Below are positions 17,058 to 26,236 of a stretch of DNA of 64,000 nt, in pieces. How positions within the stretch are numbered: the stretch's first letter is position 1; every line of letters starts with the position of its first letter. The translations under genes and the position numbers were made by a program. The stretch is from Brytella acorum (lineage in GTDB: Bacteria > Pseudomonadota > Alphaproteobacteria > Acetobacterales > Acetobacteraceae): the NCBI RefSeq assembly GCF_029309905.1, contig NZ_JARBJP010000008.1, forward strand, positions 46,469-110,468. The letters run 5' to 3'. Below the pieces are notes generated by a model. That model was not told the origin of the DNA and made no database searches. It saw nothing but the letters and a program-made list of their open reading frames with translations.

Positions 17058-18126
17058 CGCGGCTGAGCTGGCCCGGATGTTGGCCGACCGGATCGGCGCT
17101 CTTGCGCCCGAGTTGCTGCCAAACGGCAAGCGCGTCGGTCCGGAATGGCGGTGCGGCTCCCTCGACGGTCAGCCGGGGCAAAGTCTCGCTGTCCGGCTCA
17201 CGGGTGCGAGGCGTGGCGTCTGGTCGGATTTCAGCTCTCGTGAGAAGGGGGATGCGCTTGACCTGGTGGCGGCGACCCTGTTCCGTGGGAACCGTCGCCC
17301 GGCGATGGACTGGTCGCGGCGTTGGCTCGGGCTGTCCGACATGGACGCGCCGTCGCCGGTTCCACGCCCAGCGCCATCGCCGCCGGATCACGACCGGGCG
17401 CGGGCAGCGGAAATGGATCGGGACGCACAGAGGCGGCGGGCGAAGGCACGGAAGCTATGGGCGGAGGCGCAACCGGGCATCGCTGATACCCCCGTTGAGT
17501 TCTACTTGCGGGACCGGGGCATCAATCTGCGGGAGCTGGGCCGTGCGCCCGGCGCGCTGCGGTTTCATCCAGCGGTCTGGAACGCTGAACGTCAAACGGC
17601 CATGCCCGCGATGGTCGCCGCGATTGCCGGGCCGCATGGAAAACATGTCGCCACGCATCGAACGTGGCTGGGTCAGTGCCCGGACGGGACGTGGGGAAAG
17701 GCCGATCTGGAACGTCCGAAGATGGTGCTGGGTTCATTTGGGGGCGGCTGTATCCGGCTCTGGCGCGGGGCCTCTGGACTGGCGCTCGGTGTCGCGCCGG
17801 AAGGCGAGAACGTCGTCATCTGCGAGGGCATCGAGACGGGACTTGCCGTGGCGCTGGCGTGCCCGGATCGACGCATTCTGGCGGCTGTCTCAATCTCGAA
17901 CATGGCGCGCCTTGAGCTACCGGAGAGCGTCACGGACGTGACCATCGCGGGCGATAACGACGGCGATAATCCGGCAGCACGGCGGGCGCTCGAAGCGGCA
18001 TGCAGGGCTTTTGCAGAGCAGGGGCGAACCGTCCGGCTCGCTATTCCAGAAATCGAAAAAGCGGACTGGGCAGATGTCGCGCGAGGACAAAATGACGAAA
18101 CAGGATTCCGCCCCTCGCGGGCGTAG
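17047..18126 (+). CDS. Toprim-domain DNA primase of the island
   Basis: A 359-residue primase-like protein. An N-terminal CHC2/DUF7146-type region includes RRGVWSDFSSREKGDALDLV, where the zinc-binding cysteines of classical DnaG are mostly absent. The middle carries IADTPVEFYLRDRGI, the usual linker motif of these phage and plasmid primases. The C-terminal Toprim domain shows NVVICEGIETGLAVALACP (catalytic Glu) and VTIAGDNDGDNPAARRALEA (metal-binding Asp residues). It would synthesise primers for island replication together with the overlapping DUF927 ATPase. The 3' end overlaps that gene by 35 bp. Confidence 0.87.
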   Translation: MRRDAAELARMLADRIGALAPELLPNGKRVGPEWRCGSLDGQPGQSLAVRLTGARRGVWSDFSSREKGDALDLVAATLFRGNRRPAMDWSRRWLGLSDMDAPSPVPRPAPSPPDHDRARAAEMDRDAQRRRAKARKLWAEAQPGIADTPVEFYLRDRGINLRELGRAPGALRFHPAVWNAERQTAMPAMVAAIAGPHGKHVATHRTWLGQCPDGTWGKADLERPKMVLGSFGGGCIRLWRGASGLALGVAPEGENVVICEGIETGLAVALACPDRRILAAVSISNMARLELPESVTDVTIAGDNDGDNPAARRALEAACRAFAEQGRTVRLAIPEIEKADWADVARGQNDETGFRPSRA

Positions 18127-20005
18127 GGCGGTGAAAGACGCCATCGACGGCGCGAATGTCGTTACATTCGCCGAGAGCCTCGAGCGGGCGAAGGCCAAGA
18201 GAGAGAACGGCGACGGCCGCTTTTATACGAACGAGCGCGGCCTGTTCCGGCGGGCCTTCGAAGATGGAAAAAGCGACACATTCATTTCCAGTCCCATCGC
18301 GGTGCTCGCCGAAACGCGCGACGGCGAGAGTTCGAGCTGGGGCGTGCTGCTGTCGTGGAAGGATCGCGATGGCAAGGAACACGTCGAGGCATTCGGTCGT
18401 GAGGCTGCGACGGGCGATTGTGCGGCCATTCGCTCCCGGCTTGCTGCTGGTGGCGTCCGTCTGGCCGCCGGAACCGCCGGACGTAATGCTTTTGGCGAGT
18501 GGTTCGCGTCTATCGTATCGGACGAACGGGCGCGATGCGTCGAACGGATCGGCTGGCATGAAGTGGGTGGCGGTATCGTTTTCGTTCTGCCCGGTGCGAC
18601 CTTCGGTGCCGCTCAAGAGCGCGTCGTCTTGCAGCGGGAGAGCCCGGAGCCCGATCTTTTCGGCATGTCGGGCACGGTGGAGGAATGGCGTGATGCGATC
18701 GGCTCGATCTGTGCCGGAAACTCGCGGCTGGTCCTGGCTGCGTCGGCGGCCTTCGCTGGGCCGCTTCTCGGCTTGATCGGAGAGGACGGCGGCGGCTTCA
18801 ATCTCGTCGGTGCGTCGCGCCTGGGCAAGTCAACGGCGCTGCATGTCGCGGGTTCGATCCTTGGTGGCACTCTGGCGCTCGGTGGCGGCGGGTATGTCCG
18901 CTCGTGGCGTTCGACGGGCAATGCCTTGGAATCGATCGCGTTAAGTTCATGTGATGCGACGCTGCTTCTCGATGAGTTGGGGCAGCTCGATCCGCGCGAA
19001 GCTGGCGACACGGCGTATATGTTGTCGAACGGGGCAGGAAAAGCGCGGGCGAACCGGACGGGTGGAGCGCGCGCCATTGCGCGGTGGCGGCTTTTGTTCC
19101 TCAGCACGGGCGAAAAAGGGCTGGCTGACCTGAACGCGGAAGCCGGTCGCGTCACGAAGGCGGGGCAGGAAGCGCGGTTTGTCGATGTGCCTGCGGACGC
19201 GGGTGCCGGGTATGGGCTGTTCGAGAGGTTGCACCATGTCGATGCACCGGGCGACCTGGCTGAATATCTGCGAGAGCAGGCGTCCCGGTTCTATGGCGCG
19301 CCGTTCCAACAATTTCTCACTGAGCTGGTGGCCTGGATCGGGCGCGATGGGCAGCGTGCGGTTCGGGATGAGCTGCGGGAGCGGGTGGCGGCCATCACGG
19401 CGGACTATCTCAGGAACTGGGCTGATGCGTCGGGGCAGGTGCGTTCGGTCGCCCGGCGCTTCGCCGTCGTTGTTGTGGGTGGGGAACTGGCGACACGTTG
19501 GGGCATCACAGGCTGGGATGATGATACGGCGCGCGAATTGGTGCGGCTGTGCTTTCAGGACTGGCTGCGCCAGCGCGGAACGGTCGGTCGGCGCGAGGAT
19601 GAACAGGCCGTCGCTCAGTTGCGTGATTTTCTCGCACGGCATGGAGAAGGGCGATTTGAGCGATGGGTCGATCCGAAGGCGGCGGATGTGCCGCAATCCG
19701 AGGAAACGGCAATGCCGCCGGGCGAACGGTTCAAGACGCAGAACCGTGCCGGTTGGAAGCGGTGGGTGAAACTCGATGACGGATCATGGGGCTGGCAGTT
19801 CCTTCTGACCTCCGAAGGCATGGGTGAAGCGCTTAACGGGCTGAACAAGATCGCCGCGCGCAAGGTGCTGCGTGATCGCGGCTTTCTTGTGCCTGGCAAG
19901 GACGGCAAGTCGGCGGGCGCGCATCAGCCGCCGGGCTTCCGAACGATCCGGCTTTATGAGGTTAAGGCGAGCATCATGGGTTCCGATGCGGGCGATGGGG
20001 ACTAG
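18092..20005 (+). CDS. DUF927 helicase-like P-loop ATPase
   Basis: The ATG at 18092 with GAGGA 4-5 nt upstream gives 637 residues; ATG 18074 is also possible. DUF927 features are clear: SSPIAVLAETRDGESSSWGV near the N-terminus, AFGEWFASI and RIGWHEVGGGIVFVLPGATF, then Walker A in VGASRLGKSTALHVAGS and Walker B in DATLLLDELGQLD. Further blocks are FLSTGEKGLADLNAEAG and RFVDVPADAGAGYGLFE. DUF927 proteins are superfamily 3-like replicative helicases partnering a primase in phages and satellites, and the primase gene overlaps upstream. It probably unwinds the excised circular island. Confidence 0.88.
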   Translation: MTKQDSAPRGRRAVKDAIDGANVVTFAESLERAKAKRENGDGRFYTNERGLFRRAFEDGKSDTFISSPIAVLAETRDGESSSWGVLLSWKDRDGKEHVEAFGREAATGDCAAIRSRLAAGGVRLAAGTAGRNAFGEWFASIVSDERARCVERIGWHEVGGGIVFVLPGATFGAAQERVVLQRESPEPDLFGMSGTVEEWRDAIGSICAGNSRLVLAASAAFAGPLLGLIGEDGGGFNLVGASRLGKSTALHVAGSILGGTLALGGGGYVRSWRSTGNALESIALSSCDATLLLDELGQLDPREAGDTAYMLSNGAGKARANRTGGARAIARWRLLFLSTGEKGLADLNAEAGRVTKAGQEARFVDVPADAGAGYGLFERLHHVDAPGDLAEYLREQASRFYGAPFQQFLTELVAWIGRDGQRAVRDELRERVAAITADYLRNWADASGQVRSVARRFAVVVVGGELATRWGITGWDDDTARELVRLCFQDWLRQRGTVGRREDEQAVAQLRDFLARHGEGRFERWVDPKAADVPQSEETAMPPGERFKTQNRAGWKRWVKLDDGSWGWQFLLTSEGMGEALNGLNKIAARKVLRDRGFLVPGKDGKSAGAHQPPGFRTIRLYEVKASIMGSDAGDGD

Positions 20006-20118
20006 CGGGCGCTTTCGTGCGGCGATCAGGGTGGCAGGGGGCCGGAGCATTGTTCCGGCCCTTTTTGCGTCCAGACGGTTCAAACGGTCCGCTATGCGCA
20101 CAACGCATGCGTCAGCTT

Positions 20119-20243
20119 GTTCCAGTAGGGCATGCTCCAATGGAACAGATGGTTTGGAACACTTTTCCGTTCCAATAGGGTTGCTTTTCGGTATTTTGGG
20201 GCGGTATAGAGTCAGGGTCTAAACCCTAACGGAACACTTTGCC
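20119..20243. promoter_or_regulatory. Repeat array before the resolvase gene, candidate res site
   Basis: Three related 12-mers: GTTCCAGTAGGG (20119-20130), GTTCCAATAGGG (20169-20180) and, inverted, CCCTAACGGAAC (20224-20235, the complement of GTTCCGTTAGGG). Additional GGAAC half-sites lie between them. Serine resolvases bind imperfect inverted half-sites in a region of about 120 bp next to their gene, so this is a plausible resolution/operator region. Binding is inferred. Confidence 0.6.
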
Positions 20244-20801
20244 ATGAAAATCGGCTACGCTCGCACCTCGACCACGGAACAGATGGCCGGACTGGAAAGT
20301 CAGCAGCGTGACCTTGTGGCCGCTGGCTGCGGTCGGGTCTATGCGGAGCGGATCAGCGGCGCAAAGACGGATCGCCCCGAGTTGACCGCCGCGCTAGACC
20401 ATATGCGTCCCGGTGATGTCCTCGTCGTGACAAAGCCTGATCGTCTGGCCCGCTCGACTGCGGACCTCCTGCGCCATGTGGACACGTTGAAAGCCAAAGG
20501 CTGCGGACTGATCGTGCTCAGCATGAACGGCACGATGCTGGACACCACCAACCCGACCAGCAAGCTGATGCTCACGATGCTGGCCGCCGTCGCTGAGTTC
20601 GAGCGCGACATCATGAAGGAACGTCAGGCAGAGGGGATCGCCAAGGCCAAGATGGAAGGCAAATACAAAGGGCGGAAGCCCTCAGCCCGTAATCAGGAAG
20701 AGGAGGTTCGTGCTCTGGCTGCACAGGGCATCAAGCCGACCGAGATAGCCCGCAAGCTCGGAATGGGCCGCACCAGCGTCTATCGCTGCCTGGGCAAGTA
20801 A
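20244..20801 (+). CDS. Serine recombinase (resolvase/invertase family)
   Basis: A 185-residue protein of normal small resolvase length. The catalytic N-terminal domain shows MKIGYARTSTTEQMAGLESQ with the nucleophilic Ser at residue 9, GDVLVVTKPDRLARSTADLL with the conserved arginines, and LMLTMLAAVAEFERDIMKER (helix E onset). The C-terminal helix-turn-helix is IKPTEIARKLGMGRTSVYRC. It probably resolves dimers or co-integrates, or inverts a segment, at the repeats directly upstream. It is the last gene of the island before the non-coding right arm. Confidence 0.92.
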   Translation: MKIGYARTSTTEQMAGLESQQRDLVAAGCGRVYAERISGAKTDRPELTAALDHMRPGDVLVVTKPDRLARSTADLLRHVDTLKAKGCGLIVLSMNGTMLDTTNPTSKLMLTMLAAVAEFERDIMKERQAEGIAKAKMEGKYKGRKPSARNQEEEVRALAAQGIKPTEIARKLGMGRTSVYRCLGK

Positions 20802-21062
20802 GCTGAAGCGGAGCCTACCGAGTGGGGGCGCAGCCTGTGCCGCGTGGCGCGCGGGCAGCGCAAGAGCTTCGTTCCCGCGATTTTTGAGCCCCCGCGTTCC
20901 AGGCTAATCGAAGAGCGGAAAGTTCCTAGATATGCGAATTATGCATATCGAAGGGTCTCCTGAAGATGGAAAATACGAGGTGTTTTTGCGTCGGTTTCGT
21001 CCCTTCGAATGAGAGAGGAAAACAGAAAGCGGCGGAAAACTGTCATTCATTCAAAATAGTCT

Positions 21063-21171
21063 CTTACACTCTTACACCTTTTCTAATGTGATGTTTTGAA
21101 AGTGTGTGAGTAGAAAGATCAATCAAAACAGATTGATATCGTGTGATCTTACACTCTTACACTTCTTACAC
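21063..21171. repeat. CTTACAC heptamer cluster, right end
   Basis: Five copies in one orientation: 21063-21069, 21071-21077, 21148-21154, 21156-21162 and 21165-21171. They occur in groups with 8-9 bp periodicity and match the heptamers of the left arm (10419-10541). Presence at both ends of the island is typical of integrase arm-type sites. Confidence 0.75.
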
Positions 21172-21531
21172 CGCGTGGAGCGATAGAGAGAGAAAGAGAC
21201 AGACGAAGAGAGGCGGCCTGAATGATGCGTCGCATGCACTCATCGCATGGCTCGGGCGCGCGTCTGAGGTTGCCGGGAGGGATTGGGAGAGGAATGCTTT
21301 GGGTCCCTCTGAGCGCCCTGCCCTACCGCGGGAAGTTCGATCCCCGGTGGCCCCCACCTTCTGAATAAACAAAAATCGGCTTGTTGTTGTCGTTCTTGTT
21401 TTCGTCCGGGCGTGCTGGGGCAATGTCGACTCTGACCCGTGAACAAGTATTTCGGTGGAATGTCGGCTTGGTGAAGGGATGGCTGAGATTTAATCAGATC
21501 GTTATCCAGCCCATGGGCGCGGCTCCAAAAG

Positions 21532-21551
21532 ACTCCGGAGATACTCCGGAG
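21532..21551. repeat. Paired ACTCCGGAG repeats, right end
   Basis: ACTCCGGAG at 21532-21540 and again at 21543-21551, an 11-bp phase identical to that of the left-end pair, 76 bp inside attR. Probably bound by a recombination accessory protein. Confidence 0.6.
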
Positions 21552-21626
21552 GAGTGTGCGCAGGTGTATCGTCGTCACCTCTTGACGGCAGATCAAGGCG
21601 TAACTTGCTGAATTTTCTTAGGAAAA

Positions 21627-21702
<76 letters not shown>

Positions 21703-21794
21703 GCTCTCTGGCGGGGGTCTATACAGAAGGCGGTGACGTCCTGCAACAGGGCAAAGCCTATCCCGCGCGAATTTCGTCCGATAGGATGCAGCCG

Positions 21795-23258
21795 ATGAAA
21801 GACCGGTTCCACACGCGGCTATGGCGACATGCCGTAAACATGACCCTGGCGGCCGACAGCACGCATGAGTTGATCGTCGTCGAGGGCGTGCGCGAATGCC
21901 CGGGTTGCGGCCTCTTCCAGCGGCTTCCCCGGCTGGCGCCAGGCCGCGTCGCCGCCTGCGAGCGATGTGGGCGGGTGCTGGCCCGTCGTCGCAGGACCTC
22001 GCCGATCGCGGCTCCCGCCGCTTTCTGCATCGCTTCCGCCGCGCTTTACATATCTCTGCTCGTCAGCACGTTGATGATGCTCGACGTCCAGGGGCGCGAA
22101 AATACCGTCAGTCTCTTCTCCGGTCCGATCGAACTGATGCGCCAAGGATATGGCGAAGTCGGTCTGCTCGTAGGGTGGGTCACGGTCGTCACACCCGGAC
22201 TCATCATTGCCATGATGTCGGCCATTCTCTTCGGCGCCAGCCGGAAGCATATGCCGGACTGGACGCCGCGCCTTCTGCGCTGGTACGAAATGACCCGCGA
22301 ATGGTCCATGATCGAGGTCTATATCCTCGGCGTGTTCGTGGCTTACAGCAAACTCGTGGACCTCGCGCACGTCGATCTTCTCTCGGGTGTCTATCTCGTC
22401 ACGGCGCTCATGTTCACGATGGCCGCCACCGACTCCACCCTGGATGAACATCGGATCTGGCGCACCCGCGATATTCGCGAGGAGGTGGCCGATGAGGGTG
22501 GACAGAGCTATTCCGTAACGACGATCAACATCGCGCGCGATCCGATGCCGCCTGTGGGCCATATGCTCTCATGCTCGGCATGCCATCTGGTGATGGCGTT
22601 CGATCACGAACTTCCGCGCGAAACCTCCAATGGGCATTGTCCGCGTTGCGGCCATACGCTGCGTTGTCGCAAACCGTTCAGTCAGTCCAACACGCTGTCC
22701 TTCCTGATTGCCGCGCTCGTGTTCTACGTGCCGGCCAATATGTTTCCGGTGATGACCTACTCGAAGGTAGGGCAGGGTGAACCGAGTACAATCGTGCATG
22801 GTGCGATTGAACTCTGGCAGGCGGGCCTTATCCCCCTGTCCTTGCTTGTGATTTTTGCCAGCATCATCGTCCCGGTCGCCAAAATTTTCTCATTGTCGCT
22901 GATGATCGAGACGACATGGTTTCGATCGACACGCTGGCTGGTGCCGCTGACGCGAATCTACAGAGTCGTCGATATTGTCGGGCGCTGGTCGATGATCGAC
23001 GTCTTTATGATTTCGATCCTTGTTGCCGTCGTGCGTTTCGGTTTTATGGCAAATGTCCGAGCGGACTTTGGCTGCGTCTGCTTCGCGGCCGTCGTGATCC
23101 TGACGATTTTTGCAGCGCATACTTTCGACCCGCGCACCATGTGGGACGCGGCGGGGTTGAACGGCCCCGTTCGAGGTCGGCAGTTCAACAAGACACGCCA
23201 AAACGGGGGCGCAGGCGCCCTTGAGTCAAAAGAAAATATGGAGCCCGAGCGCGCGTGA
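21795..23258 (+). CDS. pqiA: PqiA-like intermembrane transport protein
   Basis: The ATG at 21795 has AGG 9 nt upstream and is preferred over 21786; 487 residues. Two copies of the PqiA unit are visible, each a zinc-ribbon (CPGCGLF...CERCGRV; CSACHLVMAF...CPRCGHTLRC) followed by four hydrophobic spans, including YVPANMFPVMTYS in the second and SMIEVYILGVFVAY / SMIDVFMISILVAVV as matching motifs. PqiA sits in the inner membrane and works with the PqiB MCE tube and PqiC lipoprotein in lipid trafficking between the membranes. The GTG of the next gene overlaps the stop (GTGA, 23255-23258). Confidence 0.93.
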   Translation: MKDRFHTRLWRHAVNMTLAADSTHELIVVEGVRECPGCGLFQRLPRLAPGRVAACERCGRVLARRRRTSPIAAPAAFCIASAALYISLLVSTLMMLDVQGRENTVSLFSGPIELMRQGYGEVGLLVGWVTVVTPGLIIAMMSAILFGASRKHMPDWTPRLLRWYEMTREWSMIEVYILGVFVAYSKLVDLAHVDLLSGVYLVTALMFTMAATDSTLDEHRIWRTRDIREEVADEGGQSYSVTTINIARDPMPPVGHMLSCSACHLVMAFDHELPRETSNGHCPRCGHTLRCRKPFSQSNTLSFLIAALVFYVPANMFPVMTYSKVGQGEPSTIVHGAIELWQAGLIPLSLLVIFASIIVPVAKIFSLSLMIETTWFRSTRWLVPLTRIYRVVDIVGRWSMIDVFMISILVAVVRFGFMANVRADFGCVCFAAVVILTIFAAHTFDPRTMWDAAGLNGPVRGRQFNKTRQNGGAGALESKENMEPERA

Positions 23259-24931
23259 GCGATCAAGACGAACAGGGAACACAGGAATCAGGCACCTCTC
23301 CCGAGGCGAAGGTACGCATGACGCGTTTCTCCATCATATGGCTCATTCCTGTCGTGGCCGTCGGCATCGCCGCATGGCTGGGGTGGCACAGCTGGGTGAA
23401 TCGCGGACCACTGATTACGGTCACGTTCGACACGGCGGCCGGACTCACATCGGGGCAGACCGCCGTCAAGCACAAGGCGGTGACGTTGGGGACCGTCACG
23501 GATCTGACCCTGAGTTCGGATATGCGGCGTGTCGTCGTTCATATCCGCATGAATGCGAACGCGCAGAAGCTGCTCAATGACGGAACTCGTTTCTGGGTCG
23601 TGCGGCCGCGGATCAACGGTGCGAGCATTACGGGTCTCGAAACGCTTTTCACAGGCGCGTATATCAGCATCGATCCGGGCCCCGATAAGGCCGGGCACAC
23701 GAAGCGGGATTACGTGGGCCTTGAAAGCGCGCCTGGCTTGCGTTCGGATCAGCCCGGCACAACCTATATGCTCGTCACGCCGACGATCGGCTCGATCGGC
23801 GAGGGCGCGCCTGTCTATTTTCGCGACATGCAGGTCGGTGAAGTGCTGGGCTACACCATGCCGCCCGGCGGCGAGGGACCGATTGTCGTCCAGCTTTTCG
23901 TCAAGGCGCCGTATGACCATTATCTGAGGACCGATACCCGTTTCTGGAACGTGTCAGGTGTCGACGTGAAACTCGGCGCGGGCGGTCTCAAGCTTCAGAT
24001 GACATCCCTCCAGGCCCTGTTCTCGGGTGGCGTCGCTTTTGGACTTCCAGCCGAAAGGCGCAAGATCCCGGCGCTGAACGCGCCGCCGAATACGGTTTTC
24101 AAACTGTATGGAAGCGAAGCCGAGGCCGACAACGCGCGCTATCGCCAGCATATGCATGTCGTGACTTATCTCGACTCGTCGGCCGCAGGTCTCGCGCAAA
24201 GCGGTCTGGTCACGATGTATGGCATGCGAGTCGGAACGGTGAATGACGTGAGGCTCCAGATTGATCCGGTGACCGCGAATGCCAGGGTACGAGTCGAGAT
24301 GGATCTCGAAGCCGAGCGTCTGCATCTGCAGAACGTGTCTCAGGTTGAACTTCTCCGGCAGTTCGTGGCCAAGGGCATGCGCGCATCCGTTGAAAGTGCC
24401 AGTTTTCTCACCGGTGAATCTCTCGTGGCCTTTGAATTCGTGAAGAACGCCAAGCCGGTGCCGCTCACGTTCGAAAACGGCCTTCCCGTGATTCCGAGCA
24501 AGGCCGGCGGCTTCGATGGCATCATGGCGTCGGCGTCCACGATCATGGACAAGGTCGCCGCAATGCCGCTGACCCAGATCGGCGAACATCTCGATGGTTT
24601 GCTGGCGCATGCCGACGCCCGGATCAACAGTCCGGAAGTTACGCAGTCCTTGCGATCGCTGCGCGATTCCCTGCATCACATGTCGGATCTCATGGCGCAC
24701 GCCGATGACGGGACCAAACCTCTCTTCAAAAAATTACCGGCGATGGCGGATGCTTTGCAGGGCACGTTGGACAATGCCAACAAGGTCCTCGCAGGCTATC
24801 GTGGCGATACGGATTTCGGACATGATCTCAAGAATATGGTTCTGCAGCTCGGTGAGGCCGCGCGCTCTCTGCGCCTCATGATGGACTATCTGAACCGTCA
24901 TCCATCCTCCCTCATCACGGGACGTCATTGA
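23255..24931 (+). CDS. pqiB: PqiB-like MCE protein
   Basis: A 558-residue protein with one N-terminal transmembrane helix (FSIIWLIPVVAVGIAAWLGW) and three MCE/MlaD domains beginning near LITVTFDTAAGLTSGQTAVK, TTYMLVTPTIGSIGEGAPVY and MHVVTYLDSSAAGLAQSG. A long helical C-terminal region follows. In E. coli PqiB MCE rings stack into a tunnel across the periplasm that conducts lipids. It uses a GTG start overlapping pqiA, and its TGA overlaps the pqiC ATG, so pqiABC form one tightly coupled operon. Confidence 0.94.
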   Translation: MSDQDEQGTQESGTSPEAKVRMTRFSIIWLIPVVAVGIAAWLGWHSWVNRGPLITVTFDTAAGLTSGQTAVKHKAVTLGTVTDLTLSSDMRRVVVHIRMNANAQKLLNDGTRFWVVRPRINGASITGLETLFTGAYISIDPGPDKAGHTKRDYVGLESAPGLRSDQPGTTYMLVTPTIGSIGEGAPVYFRDMQVGEVLGYTMPPGGEGPIVVQLFVKAPYDHYLRTDTRFWNVSGVDVKLGAGGLKLQMTSLQALFSGGVAFGLPAERRKIPALNAPPNTVFKLYGSEAEADNARYRQHMHVVTYLDSSAAGLAQSGLVTMYGMRVGTVNDVRLQIDPVTANARVRVEMDLEAERLHLQNVSQVELLRQFVAKGMRASVESASFLTGESLVAFEFVKNAKPVPLTFENGLPVIPSKAGGFDGIMASASTIMDKVAAMPLTQIGEHLDGLLAHADARINSPEVTQSLRSLRDSLHHMSDLMAHADDGTKPLFKKLPAMADALQGTLDNANKVLAGYRGDTDFGHDLKNMVLQLGEAARSLRLMMDYLNRHPSSLITGRH

Positions 24932-25560
24932 TGTTTGCGAAAAACACGCTTGTCCGTCGCAGTGTAAGGCTGCTGGCGACCGCTCTGATTGTCAGCAGCC
25001 TCACGGCATGCAGTGCGGACCCTACCCTGTATACTCTGGTGCCGGTTTCGCCCGCCGCCTCGACGGCGATGGGGTTGGCTCCCGGGGTTATCGAGGTGCG
25101 GACCCCTGTTGTTTCGCAGCGTCTGGATCGTGACGACATTGTCCGTCGCGATCGCGATTATAAGCTCGAGATTGCGAAGGGAGACGCATGGAGCGAACCG
25201 ATCGCCAGCATGATCGGGCATGCGTTGAGTCAGGATCTGGCCATCCGTCTGCCTGAATCCACCGTCTTTTCCCAGAATGACGCGGTATCTACGGTACCGA
25301 CCGCCTATGTCGAGTTGACGGTCACGGCATTCAACGAGGATCAGGCGGGAAATGCTGTTCTGCAGGCCAATCTGTCGACGCATCTCGCAGACGCGGGAGC
25401 GTTCCCCGTACTGACCGTCCCTGTTCGTCTGGCGCGCAAGCCCGACGGGTCTTCCACCGCCGATCTGGTTGCCGCCCTGAGCCAAATGACCGGGGAGCTG
25501 GCGGATGAGGCGGCCCGGAGACTGCGTATGTTGCCAGCCCCGGTCGCATCTGTGCGGTAG
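24931..25560 (+). CDS. pqiC: PqiC-like outer membrane lipoprotein
   Basis: The ATG at 24931 forms a TGATG overlap with pqiB; 209 residues. The leader ends in a lipobox (SSLTAC, Cys about residue 26), so it is lipid-anchored. The body matches the DUF330/ABC-type auxiliary lipoprotein family: YTLVPVSP early, IEVRTPVVSQRLDRDDIV and LSQDLAIRLPE. PqiC anchors the PqiB tube to the outer membrane. Third gene of the operon, with a bidirectional terminator about 70 bp downstream. Confidence 0.9.
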   Translation: MFAKNTLVRRSVRLLATALIVSSLTACSADPTLYTLVPVSPAASTAMGLAPGVIEVRTPVVSQRLDRDDIVRRDRDYKLEIAKGDAWSEPIASMIGHALSQDLAIRLPESTVFSQNDAVSTVPTAYVELTVTAFNEDQAGNAVLQANLSTHLADAGAFPVLTVPVRLARKPDGSSTADLVAALSQMTGELADEAARRLRMLPAPVASVR

Positions 25561-25631
25561 ATCCGGGGTGGTCTTCGTGATCTCGGTCGTGAGGAAGGAA
25601 TCTCCGCCCTGCACTCCGAGGCCGTTATAAG

Positions 25632-25669
25632 AAAAAGGCCGCATTCCTGATGGAAATGCGGCCCTTTTT
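25632..25669. terminator. Bidirectional terminator between pqiC and nusG
   Basis: Stem GGCCGCATT (25637-25645) with AATGCGGCC (25654-25662), flanked by A5 on the left and T5 on the right, so it can end transcription of pqiABC rightward and of secE-nusG leftward. Confidence 0.88.
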
Positions 25670-25695
25670 CGATGCTTTGAGACGACGGAAGCGGA

Positions 25696-26226
25696 TCAGA
25701 GCTTCTCGACCTGAGTATATTCCAGATCGACCGGCGTGGAACGGCCGAAGATCGATACGCTCACCTTGAGACGCTGGCGCTCTTCGTCGATTTCCTCGAC
25801 CACACCATTGAACGAGGTGAACGGACCGTCGGCGACGCGCACCTGCTCGCCAGTCTCGAAGGAAATATTCGCGCGGGGACGTTCGACACCGTCCTGCGCC
25901 TGCTTGATGATGCGCTCGGCTTCCGCTTCGGTGATAGGACTCGGCCGGTTACGGCTGCCCAGAAAGCCGGTTACCTTCGGTGTGTCTTTGACCAGATGCC
26001 ATGCGTCATCGGTCAGTTCCATCTTGACCAGGACGTAGCCGGGGAAAAACTTGCGTTCCGAATTGATCTTGCGACCACGACGGACTTCGGTCACGTCCTC
26101 GGAGGGGACGAGAATTTCCTCGAAATGATCAGCCAGACCCTTTTGGGCCGCCTGTTCCTTGATGTGCTCGGCGATCTTTTTCTCGAAGCCCGAGTAGACG
26201 TGTACAACGTACCAACGTTTAGCCAT
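25696..26226 (-). CDS. nusG: Transcription termination/antitermination factor NusG
   Basis: A 176-residue protein starting MAKRWYVVHVYSGFEKKIAE; an upstream in-frame extension is ignored because it runs into secE. The NGN domain includes VRRGRKINSERKFFPGYVLV and HLVKDTPKVTGFLG. The C-terminal KOW domain shows VADGPFTSFNGVVEEID and STPVDLEYTQVEKL. NusG binds RNA polymerase and couples it to Rho and the ribosome. It lies 10 bp after secE. Unusually, the operon ends here at a terminator instead of running on into rplK. Confidence 0.97.
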   Translation of the reverse strand: MAKRWYVVHVYSGFEKKIAEHIKEQAAQKGLADHFEEILVPSEDVTEVRRGRKINSERKFFPGYVLVKMELTDDAWHLVKDTPKVTGFLGSRNRPSPITEAEAERIIKQAQDGVERPRANISFETGEQVRVADGPFTSFNGVVEEIDEERQRLKVSVSIFGRSTPVDLEYTQVEKL

Positions 26227-26236
26227 GGCGGTCGAA

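Larger units (their letters stand above)
20802..21626. other. Right arm of the island, non-coding
   Basis: About 825 bp without a convincing gene. It holds five CTTACAC heptamers between 21063 and 21171 and a pair of ACTCCGGA repeats at 21532-21550, mirroring the left arm. The middle is AT-richer than the coding part. Short frames (for example 21143-21364) have no recognisable product. Confidence 0.6.

Noticed and set aside
21310..21360. tRNA T-arm-like sequence (GTTCGATCCCCGG) inside the right arm of the island
   Set aside because: The flanking bases do not form a T-stem or acceptor stem, so it is not a tRNA or a clear tRNA remnant.
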